DNA from: Gammaproteobacteria bacterium LSUCC0112
GTDB taxonomy: Bacteria; Pseudomonadota; Gammaproteobacteria; Pseudomonadales; Pseudohongiellaceae
Assembly (NCBI GenBank): GCA_004535785.1
Contig: SPIB01000006.1
Coordinates: 635-55,273 of the forward strand
Length of the DNA stretch: 54,639 nt
Direction of reading: 5' to 3'
How positions within the stretch are numbered: the first letter of the stretch is position 1; each line of letters opens with the position of its first letter. Positions 19,961 to 27,706 of the stretch are shown here, in pieces. The notes beneath the pieces were generated by a model. That model searched no databases. It saw only the letters and a list, made by a program, of their open reading frames with translations, and was not told the origin of the DNA. A program made the translations under genes and the position numbers.

Positions 19961-19978
19961 TGTACATTTTTGTACATT
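19961..19978. promoter_or_regulatory. Direct repeat of palindromic TGTACA, 10-bp spacing, between divergent HD-GYP genes
   Basis: TGTACATT occurs at 19961-19968 and again at 19971-19978, one helical turn apart; each TGTACA is itself a palindrome. It lies in the 147-bp region between the starts at 19893 (minus) and 20041 (plus). The spacing resembles tandem half-sites used by OmpR/PhoB-family regulators, one of which is encoded at 13682-14464. Function is inferred only from position and spacing. Confidence 0.35.
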
Positions 19979-20040
19979 ATCCGGTTAATTGCCAGTGCTA
20001 CGCTGAGCAAAGGAGTCTACGAACAGACTGGCAGGCCTTT

Positions 20041-21150
20041 ATGCACAACATAAGCCGATACAGCAGCAACCCTCAAAAAAGATTACATGACATCCATAGT
20101 CGATTGCTCAACGCAACACCTTCCCTCGACAGGATCGCCTGCGCCTTCAATGAACCGCGCACCGATGAATTATCAACCTTTTTTAACAGCACACGCAGCG
20201 GTGTCGCACCGAGTTCTTACCACTATCGATTGTCTGACAGCACATCTCTCTCAGATATAAAGAACAACGGATTACCTCGCGTCATCGACCGCATCAGTGA
20301 GTTATCAGCTACGCAGACAGAACATTCGCGCTGGCTTCAGAATCAAGGTTACCAATCTTCCTGCACTGTAGCCATGTACGATAAAAACTGTTTTTCAGGG
20401 CTGATCTTTTTTGATTCTTCGCGAGCTTTTGCGTTTACTGAAACTGTTCAACGCGACTTGTTGCAGTATAGCTCGCTCATTAACATGACGATTAACACTA
20501 AGCGGGCAGCGGTGTCATCAGTACTGTCCTCGGTAAAAATGGCTCGGGACTTTGCACAACTGAGAGATTTTGAAACCGGTTCGCACCTGAATCGTATCGC
20601 TCTGTACGCCGAGGTGATCGCACGGCGAGTCGCATCAGCGTTTCAGCTAAGCGACGAGGCTATTGCGCTGATCAAATTGTTCGCCCCGCTTCACGATATC
20701 GGGAAAATAGGCATACCCGACCAAATCCTGTTGAAAAATGGTCAAGTGAGCCAGGAAGAACGGATTGTCATGCAGTTACGTGTGACAAAAGGTGAACAGA
20801 TTGCCCGGCAAATTCTCAAAGACTTTAATCTTGAGCGACATATCGACTCGAGAATAATGCTCAACATAATCGCCTGTCATCACGAATACCTGGATGGCAG
20901 TGGATACCCGCGTGGACTTAAAGGTGACGAGATACCGATTGAAACACGTATCATTACGGTGGCTGACATTTTTGATGCGCAGACCTGCTTGCGGCCACAT
21001 AAACTGCCTTGGATGGCGGACGATGCATTGAATGAACTGGAGAATCTGGCAAGCAGTGGGAAACTTTATATCAGCTGCGTTAATGCCTTGAAATACGATC
21101 GCGATGCCATCGTTGTTATCATGGCCAGCCAACAAGATAACCCCGCATAA
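20041..21150 (+). CDS. HD-GYP domain protein with degenerate metal site
   Basis: 369 residues from the ATG at 20041. The frame runs open further upstream to 19876, but that would overlap the divergent gene and encodes unlikely sequence. The N-terminal 155 residues look like a degenerate GAF-type sensor with no receiver domain. The HD-GYP domain (about 160-340) has H182, the HD pair 218-219, HH at 280-281 and GYP at 288-290. At the position of the KTH histidine, seen in the two other HD-GYP proteins of this window, it has R247 (MQLRVTKG, codon CGT at 20779). The usual RRVYK near the end is LRPHK. Activity may be reduced, or the protein may be a cyclic di-GMP sensor. A hybrid kinase follows on the same strand. 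Confidence 0.82.
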   Translation: MHNISRYSSNPQKRLHDIHSRLLNATPSLDRIACAFNEPRTDELSTFFNSTRSGVAPSSYHYRLSDSTSLSDIKNNGLPRVIDRISELSATQTEHSRWLQNQGYQSSCTVAMYDKNCFSGLIFFDSSRAFAFTETVQRDLLQYSSLINMTINTKRAAVSSVLSSVKMARDFAQLRDFETGSHLNRIALYAEVIARRVASAFQLSDEAIALIKLFAPLHDIGKIGIPDQILLKNGQVSQEERIVMQLRVTKGEQIARQILKDFNLERHIDSRIMLNIIACHHEYLDGSGYPRGLKGDEIPIETRIITVADIFDAQTCLRPHKLPWMADDALNELENLASSGKLYISCVNALKYDRDAIVVIMASQQDNPA

Positions 21151-21179
21151 ACTCTGCGTGTGTTTTCGACGCCCTGGCT

Positions 21180-21185
21180 TATAAT
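21180..21185 (+). promoter_or_regulatory. TATAAT -10 hexamer just before the hybrid kinase gene
   Basis: A perfect TATAAT lies 30 bp past the stop of the HD-GYP gene and overlaps the first in-frame ATG of the next gene (21184). No good -35 hexamer is seen 16-18 bp upstream. If used, transcription would begin near 21192, so translation would have to start later, at the TTG at 21226. Confidence 0.35.
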
Positions 21186-21225
21186 GCGGGCGAACCAATC
21201 GGTGCAAAAGGGAAGGGTTGCAGAA

Positions 21226-23805
21226 TTGAGTTGCTCTACTAATCAATCATTGCTGGATATACTGTGGGCGCTGAGGCTTGATGATCAGCCACAAGACATG
21301 CTGCAGCTTGTAGCCAATCGATTTTTTGAATACGCCCTTTGCCGAGCCTGTTTTTTCATACACGTCTCGCCTCCGACGCTGGACCAAAACCAGGTGACCG
21401 TTTGCGCGCCCACACATTATAACGTTGCCGAAACACTTGATTGCCTGGACACTAACGCACATGCCATGCTGGCATCTCTTGAGCAGGGTGCCTATGCGCG
21501 TTTGCAAACCAATACTCTCGATCTGTTGGCATTCAATGTCGGCGCTGCCGGTTTAATGGTGCTGACAAAACCTACGGAGGTCACCGAGGATTACGTCGCA
21601 CTGATTTCCGGTTTTGCTGTCAAACTCTCATTCGCATACCTTAATTGCCTCAAACTTTCGCGAGTCACTACTCAAAACGAGCGATTGAGTCTGGCGACCA
21701 AAGCAGGCGGAATTGGCACCTGGGAGCTCGACGCAACCACCCGGCAGTTGCAATGGGACGAACAAATGTTTCGCCTTTATGAGGTGCAGCATGAGGATTT
21801 CAGTGGCACCTACGCGTTTTTTGAAAGTATCGTGCACTCAGAGGATGCACCCCGTTTGCTCGCTTTTATCGACACCTATCTATCCAGTGAAGATGAGGGC
21901 CCGATTGATTACCAGTTCCGTATTGTGACACCTGGCGGTATAACCAAAAAAATTGCCGGTTATGCAAACAAGGTAAAACATAAGGGGGAACACCAGCGAC
22001 TGATCGGAGTGAACTACGACATCTCAGAGCTGGAAACAGCCCGCACGCAGTCTTTATATCGCTCTCAATTAGAAAGCTTGTTAATCGAACTTTCAATGAA
22101 AGTCATCCGCTCAGGTCCTGACGATCTGGACGATGTAACCAATCAAGCGTTAGAGGTCGTTGGCAAATTTGTTGGCGCAGATCGATCATACTGTTTCAGT
22201 TATGATTTTGATGCGCATAACTGCTCCAACACCCACGAATGGTGTAACGAAGGTATCGAACCGGAAATTCACAACCTGCAAGGTACCTCGTTGAATGATA
22301 TTGATATCTGGGTAAATTCCCATAAACGCGGTTTGCCTATGTATGTGACCCGGGTCTTTGATTTACCAGACGGTCATGGCTTAAAAGTCATCCTGGCACC
22401 ACAAGGTATTCGATCGATTGTCACCATTCCTCTGATGGAAGGTAATCAATGTACCGGTTTTATAGGATTTGACTCAGTCAGGCAGGAAAGGCACTGGAAT
22501 GAAGTCGATATCAGCCTGCTGAAGCTTCTGGCTGAACTGCTGGTAAACGCCAAAATCAAGGCACAAAACGAGTTGACCATTCGTAATACTCAGGAGGAAC
22601 TGATCAGGTCACGAGACACCGCGCGCTTTTTGGCCCGCGAGGCGGCCTCCGCCAGTGTCGCCAAATCGCGCTTTGTCGCCAGCGTAAGTCATGAGATCAG
22701 AACACCTTTACATGCAATTCTTGGACTGGCCGATCTCGCCTTGCAAAAAACGGATGATGACGAGTTGATTGATGATATATCGACGATTCGAAAGGCAGGT
22801 AGCACACTGCTGGAACTGATCGATGATGTACTGGATTATTCCAGAGCAGAAGCGAATGAATTGAGCATCAAGACTACGGATTTTTCATTAAAAGTGCTCG
22901 CTGAAACGCTGACCAAAATGTTCAGACCTCTGGCCGACCAGAAAAGTATTGCACTACTGATTGAATGCGAGTCCGGAATACCTGAAAACTTGCACGGCGA
23001 CCATTTGCGTATCAAGCAGATTCTGAGCAATCTGTTGAGCAACGCCATCAAGTTTACAAAAAGAGGCTCTGTAAATTTGCAGATACGTTTGGCGGAGAAA
23101 CTCTACTGCCATACGAATCAACAGGAGCTCGTGTCTGTCAAGTTTGAGGTTAAGGATACCGGTATCGGCATTGCTGAGTCGGAGCTCGATAAAATATTTG
23201 ATCCCTTTTATCAAGCGGAAGACCCACGATACGAACATCTCAGCGGCACAGGATTGGGTCTGCCCATCGCAAAGCTGTTAGCTCAGAAGATGGGTGGTTC
23301 TATCACTGTTGAAAGTCAACCTGACAACGGGGCAAAATTTACCGTCAATATGACCTTGCGCATCGGGAACCCGACCAAGGCAGAAACGCGTCCTTTGCAC
23401 AGCGCAAAAGACTCGCTGATTCTTGGCGGATTCAAAATTCTCTTGGCTGAAGATAATCCAATCAATCAACAATTGGTAAAAGCCTACCTTATGAGGTCTG
23501 GCTGCCAACTGGATATTGTTGCGAACGGCGAAGCGGTGCTCGAAACCCGTCTAAAGAATTCTTACAACATCATCCTGATGGACTGCCAGATGCCTAAACT
23601 GGATGGTTTTCAAACAACAAAAATTATCAGACGTCAGGAAGAGAGGGGGCAACATATTCCGATTATTGCTGTAACGGCAAGCGCCATGGAAGGAGATCGG
23701 GAAACCTGCCTCCAAGCTGGCATGGATGATGTGCTGACCAAACCGTTCAGCAAGGAAGAGTTACTCAGCATGATTTCAAAACACACTGAAGCACGCGGCA
23801 TGTAG
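21226..23805 (+). CDS. Cytoplasmic hybrid sensor histidine kinase with PAS, GAF and receiver domains
   Basis: 859 residues if translation starts at the TTG at 21226, chosen because GGGAAGG lies 9 nt before it and a TATAAT box covers the ATG at 21184. Starts at 21184 (ATG) or 21160 (GTG) would add 14 or 22 residues. An N-terminal GAF-like region is followed by a PAS domain (about 153-270), a GAF domain (about 277-450), HisKA with H489 in SHEIRTPLHAI, a GHKL ATPase (LLSNAIKF, GTGLGLPIA) and a receiver with D786 in MDCQMPKLDG. There is no HPt domain and no clear membrane segment. It follows the degenerate HD-GYP gene by 75 bp, so they form the third kinase/HD-GYP pair of the island. How phosphate would reach an HD-GYP protein lacking a receiver is unclear; contact between the two proteins is one possibility. 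Confidence 0.87.
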   Translation: MSCSTNQSLLDILWALRLDDQPQDMLQLVANRFFEYALCRACFFIHVSPPTLDQNQVTVCAPTHYNVAETLDCLDTNAHAMLASLEQGAYARLQTNTLDLLAFNVGAAGLMVLTKPTEVTEDYVALISGFAVKLSFAYLNCLKLSRVTTQNERLSLATKAGGIGTWELDATTRQLQWDEQMFRLYEVQHEDFSGTYAFFESIVHSEDAPRLLAFIDTYLSSEDEGPIDYQFRIVTPGGITKKIAGYANKVKHKGEHQRLIGVNYDISELETARTQSLYRSQLESLLIELSMKVIRSGPDDLDDVTNQALEVVGKFVGADRSYCFSYDFDAHNCSNTHEWCNEGIEPEIHNLQGTSLNDIDIWVNSHKRGLPMYVTRVFDLPDGHGLKVILAPQGIRSIVTIPLMEGNQCTGFIGFDSVRQERHWNEVDISLLKLLAELLVNAKIKAQNELTIRNTQEELIRSRDTARFLAREAASASVAKSRFVASVSHEIRTPLHAILGLADLALQKTDDDELIDDISTIRKAGSTLLELIDDVLDYSRAEANELSIKTTDFSLKVLAETLTKMFRPLADQKSIALLIECESGIPENLHGDHLRIKQILSNLLSNAIKFTKRGSVNLQIRLAEKLYCHTNQQELVSVKFEVKDTGIGIAESELDKIFDPFYQAEDPRYEHLSGTGLGLPIAKLLAQKMGGSITVESQPDNGAKFTVNMTLRIGNPTKAETRPLHSAKDSLILGGFKILLAEDNPINQQLVKAYLMRSGCQLDIVANGEAVLETRLKNSYNIILMDCQMPKLDGFQTTKIIRRQEERGQHIPIIAVTASAMEGDRETCLQAGMDDVLTKPFSKEELLSMISKHTEARGM

Positions 23806-23914
23806 AGTTTTTTGTGGATTGGGGGATAAAGACAGCGTTGAGAATGATGTTCAGCGACCGTTAATTCAGTTGCATTTAAGCTGCTCTCAGCAAACTTCAC
23901 AAAGAGAGCCGCAA

Positions 23915-24721
23915 ATGAAAAACATGTTATTGATAGTTGCCATAACGATTTGTTTACTGACGGTTAAAACCTCTCATGCATACAACAAGAATGTGAGTAG
24001 TGCCTGCGCCACCCTTGAGCTCATGGCGAAGTTGAACGAACTGAACATTCTGTTACCCGCAGGTCGAGACGATCTGGACGAGATGATTGTTATGCGGGAA
24101 CACTTGCTGGAACTCAATCGACTGGCTTGTCAGCCAGTCCTGTTAAGCGAGACCGCGCGATTTGACAGTCGCTACACCAACGGACGACGTGTCTCCACCG
24201 ACCTGTATGAAAGCGCCTGGCACTTCCCCAACGGGCAAGTGTTTACATCGCGGGCAGGCCGCGACACAACGCTCTACTACCCGAATGGACAAGCAATGGC
24301 ACATCGCTGGATGCGAGGAGGCCAGAGCATCTATTGGCCAAATGGCAATCCAGCCACGTTCAGCTTCCGCACCATCAATGAACCTTGGTACTACCCGGAT
24401 GGTCATATCGTGACCTACCTTGCTGGTGTGAAAGGCGCGCGATGGTTTTATCCGTTTGCGCGACTGGACGGTCTGGTAGGTCAGGAGCTGATCTCCAGCG
24501 ATTGGGGTGAGGATGGGGAACACATCAATCTGATTCAGTATACGGATCGCGGCATGATGTATATGAAGCGTGAGCGCATCCGTGACAAGCTGGTGTTGTC
24601 CGATGAAGAATTGCTGGATGTACCGGGTGTGCTGTTAATGATTACCCGGATGTATCAGGCGCCCGACGATGCAAGACTGTTTATCCCGGGCGACGGTAGT
24701 ATCACAGGCGCCCCCTACTGA
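23915..24721 (+). CDS. Exported protein with MORN-like YPNG repeats
   Basis: 268 residues, start chosen at the ATG that begins a clear signal peptide (MKNMLLIVAITICLLTV, cleaved near residue 22). The middle carries regularly spaced aromatic-P-N/D-G motifs at about 103 (HFPNG), 121 (YYPNG), 140 (YWPNG) and 159 (YYPDG), plus a weak fifth at 178. The 18-19 residue period is typical of MORN or YwqK-like repeats. Two Cys residues (about 31 and 72) could form a disulfide in the periplasm. No enzyme motif is recognised. It follows the hybrid kinase by 109 bp on the same strand and may be transcribed with it. A role in envelope binding or scaffolding is possible but unproven. Confidence 0.7.
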   Translation: MKNMLLIVAITICLLTVKTSHAYNKNVSSACATLELMAKLNELNILLPAGRDDLDEMIVMREHLLELNRLACQPVLLSETARFDSRYTNGRRVSTDLYESAWHFPNGQVFTSRAGRDTTLYYPNGQAMAHRWMRGGQSIYWPNGNPATFSFRTINEPWYYPDGHIVTYLAGVKGARWFYPFARLDGLVGQELISSDWGEDGEHINLIQYTDRGMMYMKRERIRDKLVLSDEELLDVPGVLLMITRMYQAPDDARLFIPGDGSITGAPY

Positions 24722-24745
24722 CACACTCGCCTCATCAGTCACGCA

Positions 24746-24767
24746 TGGCAATCAGGGACGATTGCCA
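24746..24767 (-). terminator. Hairpin across the esterase stop codon
   Basis: TGGCAATC (24746-24753) and GATTGCCA (24760-24767) form a perfect 8-bp stem with a 6-nt loop. It spans the stop codon of the esterase gene and lies just behind the convergent MORN-like gene. No T-tract follows on either strand, so it is at best a weak terminator or a 3'-end stabiliser. Confidence 0.4.
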
Positions 24768-25783
24768 AGCGCACGTTGCATGACTTCGTATTGACTGGCC
24801 ATAAAATGCCCGACCGAGCGGCGCCAATACTCGGAATTGTGCCGGCCATGCGCCTGCTTGAACTCAAACGGCACATCATTGATCAGCAGAATCTGCATAA
24901 ACTCGAGGGCGGTGTTAATCAGATCGTCTTCCATACCACTGTCGATATAAATGTGTGGCAAGCTGGCCTTGGGGACATTAAATAGAATCTGAAAGGGATC
25001 ATAGGCTTGCGCCTGCGCGACGGTCAAAAAATCAATGCCATCCGGATGACGGTCATCCTGTTTACTGAACCCGGGGATATCAATGATGGTTGAAATAAAG
25101 GCATCAGCTCGTGCCAGCTCTTCAGATTCGCTGGTACTGCGCGGCCGCGGCATAGGAGCGCCGGCCTCGATCGCCTGAGCCCGATTACGTGCATGTCCCA
25201 GCGCTCCACTGGTGCTGGCCATGGACACAAACAGTTCCGGGTTTCTCAGCGCCAACGTAAATGCGCCGTACCCTCCCATAGACAATCCTGCAATGGCACG
25301 ACCTGCGCGACTGGCTTCTGTTCTGAACGCTGCATCAACATAAGGGATCAGATCTTTGATGATGTGATCTTCCCAATTATTAAGTTGTCCGTTGTTGTTT
25401 TGTGCCCAGTTTATATACCAACTATTCCCGGCATCGGGCATCACCACAATAAGATCACCCACCTCTCTGGCATAAAACGCCGCTGCAAGATTTCTGCCCC
25501 ACACCGTGTAATTCTGCATAAATCCATGCAACAGATAGATCACCGGATAGCGTTTATTTGATATCTCGTAGTCAGCGGGTAATACGATGTCAAACTTCAT
25601 CTCCCGGTTCACCGCGGGACTGAAAAAACTGACCGTGCGCAAGCCGTCGGGCAAAGGCGGTGGCGTTGGATTGTTGGACGGCGCCTGTGCCTGGATGTGC
25701 CCAACCAATACAACAGTCAATGCACACACGCTCAGGGCAATTTGCCAGGTCGCGCGAAACAAGGAGAAACGACGAGCATTCAT
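24752..25783 (-). CDS. Secreted esterase of the esterase D / PF00756 type
   Basis: 343 residues. A signal peptide (about 1-33, with a long hydrophobic stretch ending in HIQAQ) precedes an alpha/beta hydrolase domain. The LLHGF oxyanion region (about 84-88) and the nucleophile elbow GLSMGGYGA with S168 are clear. The likely acid is in DSGMEDD and the catalytic His in GRHNSEYW. The family includes feruloyl and acetylxylan esterases, S-formylglutathione hydrolases and mycolyltransferases. The signal peptide points to a periplasmic or secreted esterase acting on polymers or esters. It is the last of three co-directional genes coding for exported proteins (serine hydrolase, lipoprotein, esterase), 40 bp after the lipoprotein gene. 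Confidence 0.85.
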   Translation of the reverse strand: MNARRFSLFRATWQIALSVCALTVVLVGHIQAQAPSNNPTPPPLPDGLRTVSFFSPAVNREMKFDIVLPADYEISNKRYPVIYLLHGFMQNYTVWGRNLAAAFYAREVGDLIVVMPDAGNSWYINWAQNNNGQLNNWEDHIIKDLIPYVDAAFRTEASRAGRAIAGLSMGGYGAFTLALRNPELFVSMASTSGALGHARNRAQAIEAGAPMPRPRSTSESEELARADAFISTIIDIPGFSKQDDRHPDGIDFLTVAQAQAYDPFQILFNVPKASLPHIYIDSGMEDDLINTALEFMQILLINDVPFEFKQAHGRHNSEYWRRSVGHFMASQYEVMQRALGNRP

Positions 25784-25823
25784 GGATACCTTCCAGCGAT
25801 CACAATTGATTAATGCGGGATAT

Positions 25824-26267
25824 TCAACTACCGGGGGTTGCGTTCAACACGATGGGTTGGGTGAACTGCCGTCGATCAACCTCAGTCGCTTCCTCACGGC
25901 ACTCCCCGCGCACGGAAAAACTTTGAAAGGTCTGCTCACGATAAAGCTCAAAAAAACCTTCGCGACAGTAACCGGTCGCGACCATCACCAGTTCAATACG
26001 TGACTCAACTTCAAACTCTCCGATGCGCATACCGCGCTCAACGTCAGGTCGGCCTCCGTTCATGCGATCACCGGGAATCACACCGACGTTTGCACCTTGA
26101 CCGGGGTCTGGTCTGAGGTAGTCGCGCTGAAAAATAAAGAATTTGGTGCCATCCGCCTGTATCTCAGGGATAAGGCTTTCCCGGGCCGGTGGCGCTTGCC
26201 AGGGTTGCCCGCCGCCACAACCAAGCACAGATAACATCAGCAGAACACCGAGTATGCGTCTTATCAT
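25824..26267 (-). CDS. Small hypothetical lipoprotein
   Basis: 147 residues. The N-terminus MIRRILGVLLMLSVLGC is a typical lipoprotein signal with lipobox SVLGC (acylated Cys 17), followed by GGG, so outer membrane sorting is likely. The mature part has two more Cys (in TGYCREGF and RGECREE) that could pair. No known domain is recognised. It lies between the serine hydrolase (57 bp upstream) and esterase (40 bp downstream) genes on the same strand and is probably expressed with them. Confidence 0.75.
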   Translation of the reverse strand: MIRRILGVLLMLSVLGCGGGQPWQAPPARESLIPEIQADGTKFFIFQRDYLRPDPGQGANVGVIPGDRMNGGRPDVERGMRIGEFEVESRIELVMVATGYCREGFFELYREQTFQSFSVRGECREEATEVDRRQFTQPIVLNATPGS

Positions 26268-26324
26268 GTGACGTGTCCGTTAATGAATGATTGGCATGGA
26301 TAGTAAAAAGCACTCCGCTGCAAG

Positions 26325-27614
26325 TCAATCAATCATCGCTTGCCACGCCAGCGACTTGAACAGTGACGACAGATTAAATGCGCCTGAGGGCTGAACCTGC
26401 ATCATCAGCACAGCGCTTATTCCCGTTTCAGGGTCAGCCCACGAAAATGTCCCCAGTGATCCATTCCAGCCGAATTCACCGTTATTGCGCAGGAATCCAC
26501 TCTGGCTGCCATCAATCACCACGCTGAAGCCATAACCCCAGCCCAGATCAGCCATGGCTGTGGGCGGATTCAGGCTGATGGGCAACACTGCAGCCGGCAA
26601 TTGATCAGTGACCATTCGGCGCACACTTTCAGGACTCAATACCCGGTTCCCATCGAGTTCGCCGCCGTTCAACATGGCCTGCAGAAAACGCAGATAATCC
26701 GGCACCGTGCTCACCAAGCCCGCTGCGCCTTCTTTCAGCGGGGGATCCACGGTTATCGGCACCTCCATCTCGGGCTCACGCGTCATGACACCATTACTGA
26801 TACGGTAGATTTGCGTCAATTGGTCGATCTTCTGCGGCGCTACATAAAACCCTGTGTCTGACATCTGCAGCGGCGCCAGCACATGCGTGTGTAAATAGTC
26901 ATCAAACGCCTGACCCGACACAATTTCCACAACGCGACCCAGCACCGTTGTTGAAATACTGTAGTTCCACAAGGTGCCTGGCTCAGCAATCAAGGGCACG
27001 GCGGCCACTTTCTCAACCAACTGCTCAAGCGTGTCAGACCGGGAACGGACCTGCCGACTCTGATACAGAGCACGATCCCGATGGCTAAGCCCGCCAATGT
27101 GCAGCAGCAAATCTTCAATGGTGATCTCGCGCAGGGGTTTGTGTGTGCTGCTGTTAAAATCCGCAGGGTTATCGAACACTTCCATGCTGGCAAATGATGG
27201 GATGAACTGCGACACCTTGTCAGTCAGATGTAGCTGTCCCTGCTCGATTAACTGCATGACCGCCAGCGACGCAATGGGTTTACTCATTGAACGTATCTGG
27301 AACATGGCGTTGTCCTGCATTGCCTGTTGCGCTTCGATGTCTTGCCAGCCTGCACTTTGCAGATAAACCAGCTTGCCGTGACGCGCGATACCCGCCACAA
27401 ATCCCGGCACATGTCCGCTCTCTACATAGTGCTTCAAGGTGGTGTCCAGCAGCGCAATACGGGCCGACGACATGCCAACCTGCTCTGCATCAACACGCGG
27501 CAAATCCTGGGCGGACACGTTTGCACTCAAGCTCGCTGCTATCACCAGAGTCAGTAATCTCGCGCCCCCGATGCGGGCAGATTTTCTTTGCTCGTTTGAA
27601 TAGTGCGCACCCAT
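26325..27614 (-). CDS. Exported serine hydrolase of the beta-lactamase (class C/EstB) fold
   Basis: 429 residues. GAGGTG sits a few bases before the ATG, supporting this start. An N-terminal signal-like hydrophobic stretch (about 17-35, ending SANVSAQ) precedes the enzyme. The SxxK catalytic motif is S109-M-S-K112, and the second motif is Tyr in WNYSIST. A WNGSLGTFSW segment near the end matches the third motif region of class C-type esterases. The family includes EstB esterases, D-aminopeptidases and penicillin-binding proteins. Esterase or peptidase action outside the cytoplasm is more likely than true beta-lactamase action. It is first in a run of three genes for exported proteins, directly behind the terminator at 27655-27680. 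Confidence 0.85.
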   Translation of the reverse strand: MGAHYSNEQRKSARIGGARLLTLVIAASLSANVSAQDLPRVDAEQVGMSSARIALLDTTLKHYVESGHVPGFVAGIARHGKLVYLQSAGWQDIEAQQAMQDNAMFQIRSMSKPIASLAVMQLIEQGQLHLTDKVSQFIPSFASMEVFDNPADFNSSTHKPLREITIEDLLLHIGGLSHRDRALYQSRQVRSRSDTLEQLVEKVAAVPLIAEPGTLWNYSISTTVLGRVVEIVSGQAFDDYLHTHVLAPLQMSDTGFYVAPQKIDQLTQIYRISNGVMTREPEMEVPITVDPPLKEGAAGLVSTVPDYLRFLQAMLNGGELDGNRVLSPESVRRMVTDQLPAAVLPISLNPPTAMADLGWGYGFSVVIDGSQSGFLRNNGEFGWNGSLGTFSWADPETGISAVLMMQVQPSGAFNLSSLFKSLAWQAMID

Positions 27615-27654
27615 GTCATCACCTCACCCGTTTATGTCCCGCGATCATAAAATA

Positions 27655-27680
27655 AAAAGGGGAGCCGAAGCTCCCCTTTT
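27655..27680. terminator. Bidirectional intrinsic terminator
   Basis: AAAAGGGGAGC (27655-27665) and GCTCCCCTTTT (27670-27680) form a perfect 11-bp stem with a 4-nt loop. On the minus strand the loop reads TTCG, an extra-stable tetraloop, and is followed by TTTTTATTTTAT. It stops transcription of the redoxin fusion gene (minus) before the serine hydrolase gene. Confidence 0.9.
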
Positions 27681-27706
27681 CTCTGTCCCGGCAATTCCGT
27701 CAGGAA

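Noticed and set aside
19876-20040. N-terminal extension of the HD-GYP gene from an ATG at 19876
   Set aside because: It would overlap the divergent gene and its promoter region, and the extra 55 residues do not look like a domain.
26325-27614. Antibiotic-resistance beta-lactamase
   Set aside because: The SxxK and Tyr motifs fit the wide serine hydrolase/EstB family; no clear KTG motif or ampR-like regulator is present.
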